From: Ceratotherium simum simum
Lineage: Eukaryota > Chordata > Mammalia > Perissodactyla > Rhinocerotidae
NCBI RefSeq assembly: GCF_000283155.1
Contig: NW_004454163.1
Coordinates: 26,299,792 to 26,363,791, forward strand
Direction of reading: 5' to 3'
DNA: 64,000 nt
Under the pieces are notes generated by a model. It worked only from the letters and a program-made list of their open reading frames with translations. It had not been told where the DNA came from and made no database searches. Below, piece by piece: positions 60,000 to 64,000 of the stretch. Positions within the stretch are counted from its first letter, which is position 1. Each line of letters begins with the position of its first letter. Position numbers and translations under genes: made by a program.

Positions 60000-62900
60000 G
60001 GCATAGAGAAGGGGAGAATAAGCCTTTTCGCATTATAGATCAGTAACTCCTATGGAGGTAACTTCTCCCACCGCCCGCTTCACTCCCCCGACCCCACCCC
60101 AACCACCCACCACTGAAAGCAACCCCAACATGCAGACATCAATATTATTTTAAGTGTATATATTTTTAAATGATTGTTTGGTTTTCCAAGGTATTTTTCA
60201 CTTTTAAAATGGGTCATACAGAGGGCTCATTTACAAGGCAAGTGACCTGGTTTAATAGGCATTCATTTGATTGACACCCAATTTTTTTCAGAATACCAAG
60301 AATACAAAATATCCAGGGTTGCTGCTGTTTGCTTATATTGTGTAACAAACCTAATGTTAAACATGACCCTTGAAACTGTCCCCACATCTTCCCAGTCAGG
60401 ACACTTTGATGATATAGTAAATATCACTATGGTTCCACTTTAAAGAAACACGGTTTAAAAAAGGATTTCACCCCATCAAGTAATTTTTTTTTACATAAAA
60501 CTTAAAATCTTCCTCAAAAGAAATACCTCTGTCAAGAGTTTTTCATAAATACTCAAAAGGACATCACCTTGAACAATTCTGGTCTCACCAATCACTTTAA
60601 ATCATGACAGTTTCTGTTCTCCATTCTCTGTCCTCTGTTCCTTCTGTCTTTCTTGGTCTGAAAATTAGTTACAGGTAGGAACCAAAAACTCAGCACGTAA
60701 TTTGAAAAAGAAAGCAACAAACTCATTCACTGAATCAGATCACTTGGAATTAGAAATAAAAGAAAATCCATTTTTGAAAAAGAGAATCTTGAAATCTTTT
60801 TGGAATATGAAGTGAATTATTATAAATGTATCCCATCAGAAATAGCTTTTTAAGGCTAAACACCCCATAACTATCTGGATTCAGATTTAGGATATTGAAT
60901 AGCAGCCCTTAGGAAATTAACCCAATAATCATAAAGACCCCATTTTGATAAAAGGGGATCCATATCAAATCAGACTTGAAGCTGAGAAAAGACCTTGGAG
61001 AGTATCTACAGGAGGAGGCAGCTCAAAGTCACACAGCTAGACAACAAGAGGATTGGGACTGACATGCAAGGCTCTGCCTCCAGATTCAGAGCTTGTTTTC
61101 ACCATGACCTTAACCTTGAGATTGAGGGTGGTGGACTAGACACAGCACCCCTTTCATCGGTAATTTTCAACTTCCCCTGATCAACAAACATCCAACCATA
61201 CCCAAAAGAGAACAAGAAGACAAAAACGGGGGGAAACTTAGCCCATTATTTTGAGATGGGATCTGAATAACTCTTTGTTGGTTTTTTTTCCTTCCTCTAT
61301 ACAAAAAATGAACAGTCATCATCACCACTCCACATCACCACTTACACTTACTAAAATGTAAGATTCATGAGAGCAGAGACCACATCTACCTTGTACATTG
61401 TTCTATCTCCAGCACAGATGTGGTAACATAGTTTTGGGTGCTTTTTGTTTTCTGGTTTTTTGCTGCCCACTATCCAAACACCCTTCCTATTTTGAAGTGA
61501 CTCCCTAAAGTGTGCAGTATAGGCGGAAAGCAGTGCCCCCCTTCTCACCCTCTGGGAGCTAGGATCCCGGTATATACCTTAGGAGAGGACACCTCCCAAT
61601 GGGCTCTTGTATAGGTGACATGAAAACACAGGGATAGCGTAGAAGTTACTCTTGGCAGGAGCAACAGAGAAAACAGTGCCTGTAGAGACTTCCTAACCAG
61701 TCTACTGCACGGCATGACCTTGACTCTGCCCCTGCTCCTATTCTCCCTTGGTTCCTGCTTGCTTTCCAAGCTTGAATCTCCTGCATTCCTATCGTTTCTG
61801 TGAGCTACATGGTTTCTGCCAAGGAAGTTCTTTTCTACTTATGTTAAAGGCAGCTTCTCTTGCCTGTAACCAAAAGCTCTAATAGGCACATAGTAGGCAC
61901 GCAATAAATATTTCTTCAATGAACAAATAAATTAATGAATCAATTGACCATAATTTTCTGTACAACATTTTACAATTTCCAAGAACTCCTCCATATTCTG
62001 ATTATTGTACCTGGTTGCTGCCCCATTTATGTTTCAATATTTAATTTACAGTATTTAACAATGGAAAGTTCTTGTTGACACAAGAGTCAAGTAAAAAAAA
62101 GTTTTTTTTAACTAAACTAGTGTTAGTCATGTCCCGAAGTATGCCATGATATCTCACAGTGTTAGATACTACTGTGAGTGGTATTATTTAAATAATAAGT
62201 AATTTAATTACGTAATAATTAAAAACAGAAGTTCAGAACATGAACATAAAAGGAAGTAAAAAAACTTTTTGGCAAAAGAAATTAAATATGCAAATAGCTT
62301 CAAAAAAGAAGTCTAAAACTGGCAACTGAAACTTCAGCTATGAGTTGACATTCACCAGGTGCACTGGAGGTGGAAAATACCAAGCACTGAGGGAACAGCA
62401 TCTGCAAAGGCAAAAACTAGGTCCCTTTAAAACACAAAAATCTTCGCTTTAATCATATGAGTCTATCTAACCTTACTTGGTTTGTGAATCCTTCAAAATG
62501 TCTCCACTCACCCCACCTCTACTTTCCTGGAAGTTAAAATCAACCATAACTCACTCCTTCCCCCAAAAATCCTCTGCTTAAAAAAAAAGAGGGGGAGAGA
62601 GGAGACTAATACTAAAAACTGCATCCACACCAAATATCATAATTTTGTAGCAGAGGTACATAGAATATTATTTAAAGGATTTTTAGAAATCTTTCACCAA
62701 GCCCAGAATCAACTAAATGGAAAATTTTAAGGACTTTCCACATTTATAATTACAAGCCATGTTTGAAACAGTCTTTCAAAATGTGATGTTTCAGAATTTC
62801 CCTAAGAAATTTCACTCTCTTGTTACCAATATATGTTGTAGGGTAAAAAACTTCACATAGTGCATTGTATTTGGTTTATGTGAACACAAAGCCCCAAAAC

Positions 62901-63440
62901 CAGGTTTCCCCAGTCTGATAGTTAGAAAACCATTACAAAAATCCATTAAACCTCAGTAAGCAACAGAGGAATGGCCATTTTGTGTTCAGTGACCTATACT
63001 CAGCCCCATGGATTATGAAGCAAGCAATGTAGTGCCAAGGTCCCTTTCTGACTCTATATATGATCTCTAGGGAGCCAGTGCTCAACTCTCTCCAGGATAA
63101 AACATGAAGGACACATTTCACCAACAAAGGAAAATAGTAAATACCTAAAAGTAGTTTTAAGAAGAAAGAGAAAAATGAAACAATGGGAATGACGAGCATT
63201 CAATCCTTCATATTTTTGCTCTACATAGCCTATATATTTCCTGTATAATCTGTGATTTCTATTAAATGTATATAAAAAATAATTTCAAATCGTAATGGAA
63301 AGCAAACGGCTTTAAGACGACCAAAGAAGACAGAAAATGTATATACCAAGACTATCCCCTGGCTTCCAGTGCTTTACTGATACAGTTACCCACCCCCCCA
63401 AAAAAAGCTTTACCTACACTCTCTGAATACATGAACCCTT
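60000..63440. other. Repeat-poor intergenic DNA upstream of a CpG island
   Basis: No coding exon is recognised. Only L2-tail-like fragments (about 61350-61430 and 61870-61930) stand out. The near absence of L1, SINE and LTR copies, in contrast with 44-60 kb, may reflect regulatory DNA of the neighbouring gene. This is inference. Confidence 0.5.
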
Positions 63441-63559
63441 TTACATTTTTGATGTCAATATAACCATAATGGCTTCTCTAGCATGTATTCTCCACTCAGT
63501 AGTGGCAGCTCCTTTTCTGAGGACACACAGATCCCCCTCCTCGGGACCAACATTCCTGA

Positions 63560-64000
63560 CTCTGACTCGGTTCCTGAGGCCGAGGAGAGGCAAATCGCAT
63601 CACGCCCTCGGGGCTCCCGGCTCCTGCCTGGAGGACGCCAGGACTTGCTGCTCCGGCGGCGGGAACCCACCATTATCTGCCGAATATGGCTCGCCCTGCC
63701 CACGAGGAGGGCGGCCTGTGCGGGGCCCGGGGCCCAGGGCCCGGGCGCCCTAGGAGCCCAGCGCCCGGCTGTGCGGGGACCGGAAGCGCCCGCCGCCCGC
63801 TCTTCCGCCCCGGGACGCGGGCGCGGGGCCCCGAGCCGCGCCGGGGCTGGGGCGCGAAGGGAGCCTGTCTGCACCCGCCGGCCCTTTGTCCTCGGTTCCC
63901 CTCCGTCTCCTCCCCGGAGGCCAGAGCAGGCCCGAGGGAGGACCAGGCCTGGCGGCCCCACACCCGGCCCGCGGGCCTAGAGCGAGGCGAGGAGCCCGCG
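63560..64000. promoter_or_regulatory. CpG island reaching the window edge
   Basis: From about 63560 the sequence becomes strongly GC- and CpG-rich and stays so to the last base. Open frames on both strands and in several phases are by-products of the scarcity of stops. I recognise no protein in them. The island probably marks the promoter region of the next gene. By human gene order this would be ONECUT2, but its first-exon protein is not seen here. Confidence 0.7.

Noticed and set aside
63455..63980. Long open frames on both strands (about 165-168 aa) in the terminal CpG island
   Set aside because: They overlap in several phases, are rich in Arg, Pro, Gly and Ala, and match no family I know. 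GC-rich DNA lacks stop codons by composition.
1..64000. CRISPR arrays, operons, phage or plasmid features
   Set aside because: No regularly spaced direct repeats and no bacterial gene organisation. Spliced exons, SINEs and LINEs show a mammalian genome.

Overview
This window is mammalian nuclear DNA. The organism is very probably a perissodactyl, most likely an equid. The evidence is at least eight tRNA-derived SINEs of the equine repetitive element (ERE) type, all with poly(A) or A-rich tails and most with recognisable target-site duplications. I find no bacterial, plasmid or phage features.

One protein-coding gene is present and complete: ST8SIA3 (alpha-2,8-sialyltransferase 8C, ST8Sia III) on the + strand. 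It has four coding exons (3155-3333, 4716-4838, 7265-7822, 10071-10353). Together they encode exactly 380 aa with intact sialylmotifs, the catalytic histidines and the conserved cysteines. Its 5' end lies in a CpG island that extends into intron 1. A proximal poly(A) signal sits at 10634, and a well-formed distal one at 19273 suggests a 3' UTR of about 9 kb.

Layout: 1-2530, upstream intergenic DNA with an L2 remnant. 2530-10353, ST8SIA3 promoter, exons and introns. 10354-about 19320, the probable long 3' UTR. 19.3-30 kb, intergenic DNA with old L2, MIR, L1, MLT1 and hAT remnants plus two EREs. 30-36.4 kb, a cluster of ancient L1 fragments in both orientations with a MaLR LTR. 36.4-44 kb, mostly unique sequence with MIR copies and a long CA microsatellite. 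44-56 kb, a nested retrotransposon complex: an old L1 interrupted by another L1 3' end and by an ERVL (MLT2-type) LTR, followed by a second L1 interrupted by four EREs. 56-60 kb, further old repeats including a long CR1/L3 remnant and one more ERE. 60-63.4 kb, repeat-poor unique DNA. From about 63560 to the window edge there is a second CpG island, plausibly belonging to the next gene. In human, ONECUT2 lies downstream of ST8SIA3, but none of its coding sequence is visible here.

I did not find an undescribed system. The items most worth a second look are the uniform phase-2 exon structure and the candidate alternative start and leader features of ST8SIA3, its long 3' UTR, the datable nesting of repeats, and the terminal CpG island. 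Repeat family names come from memory of the families, without a library search.
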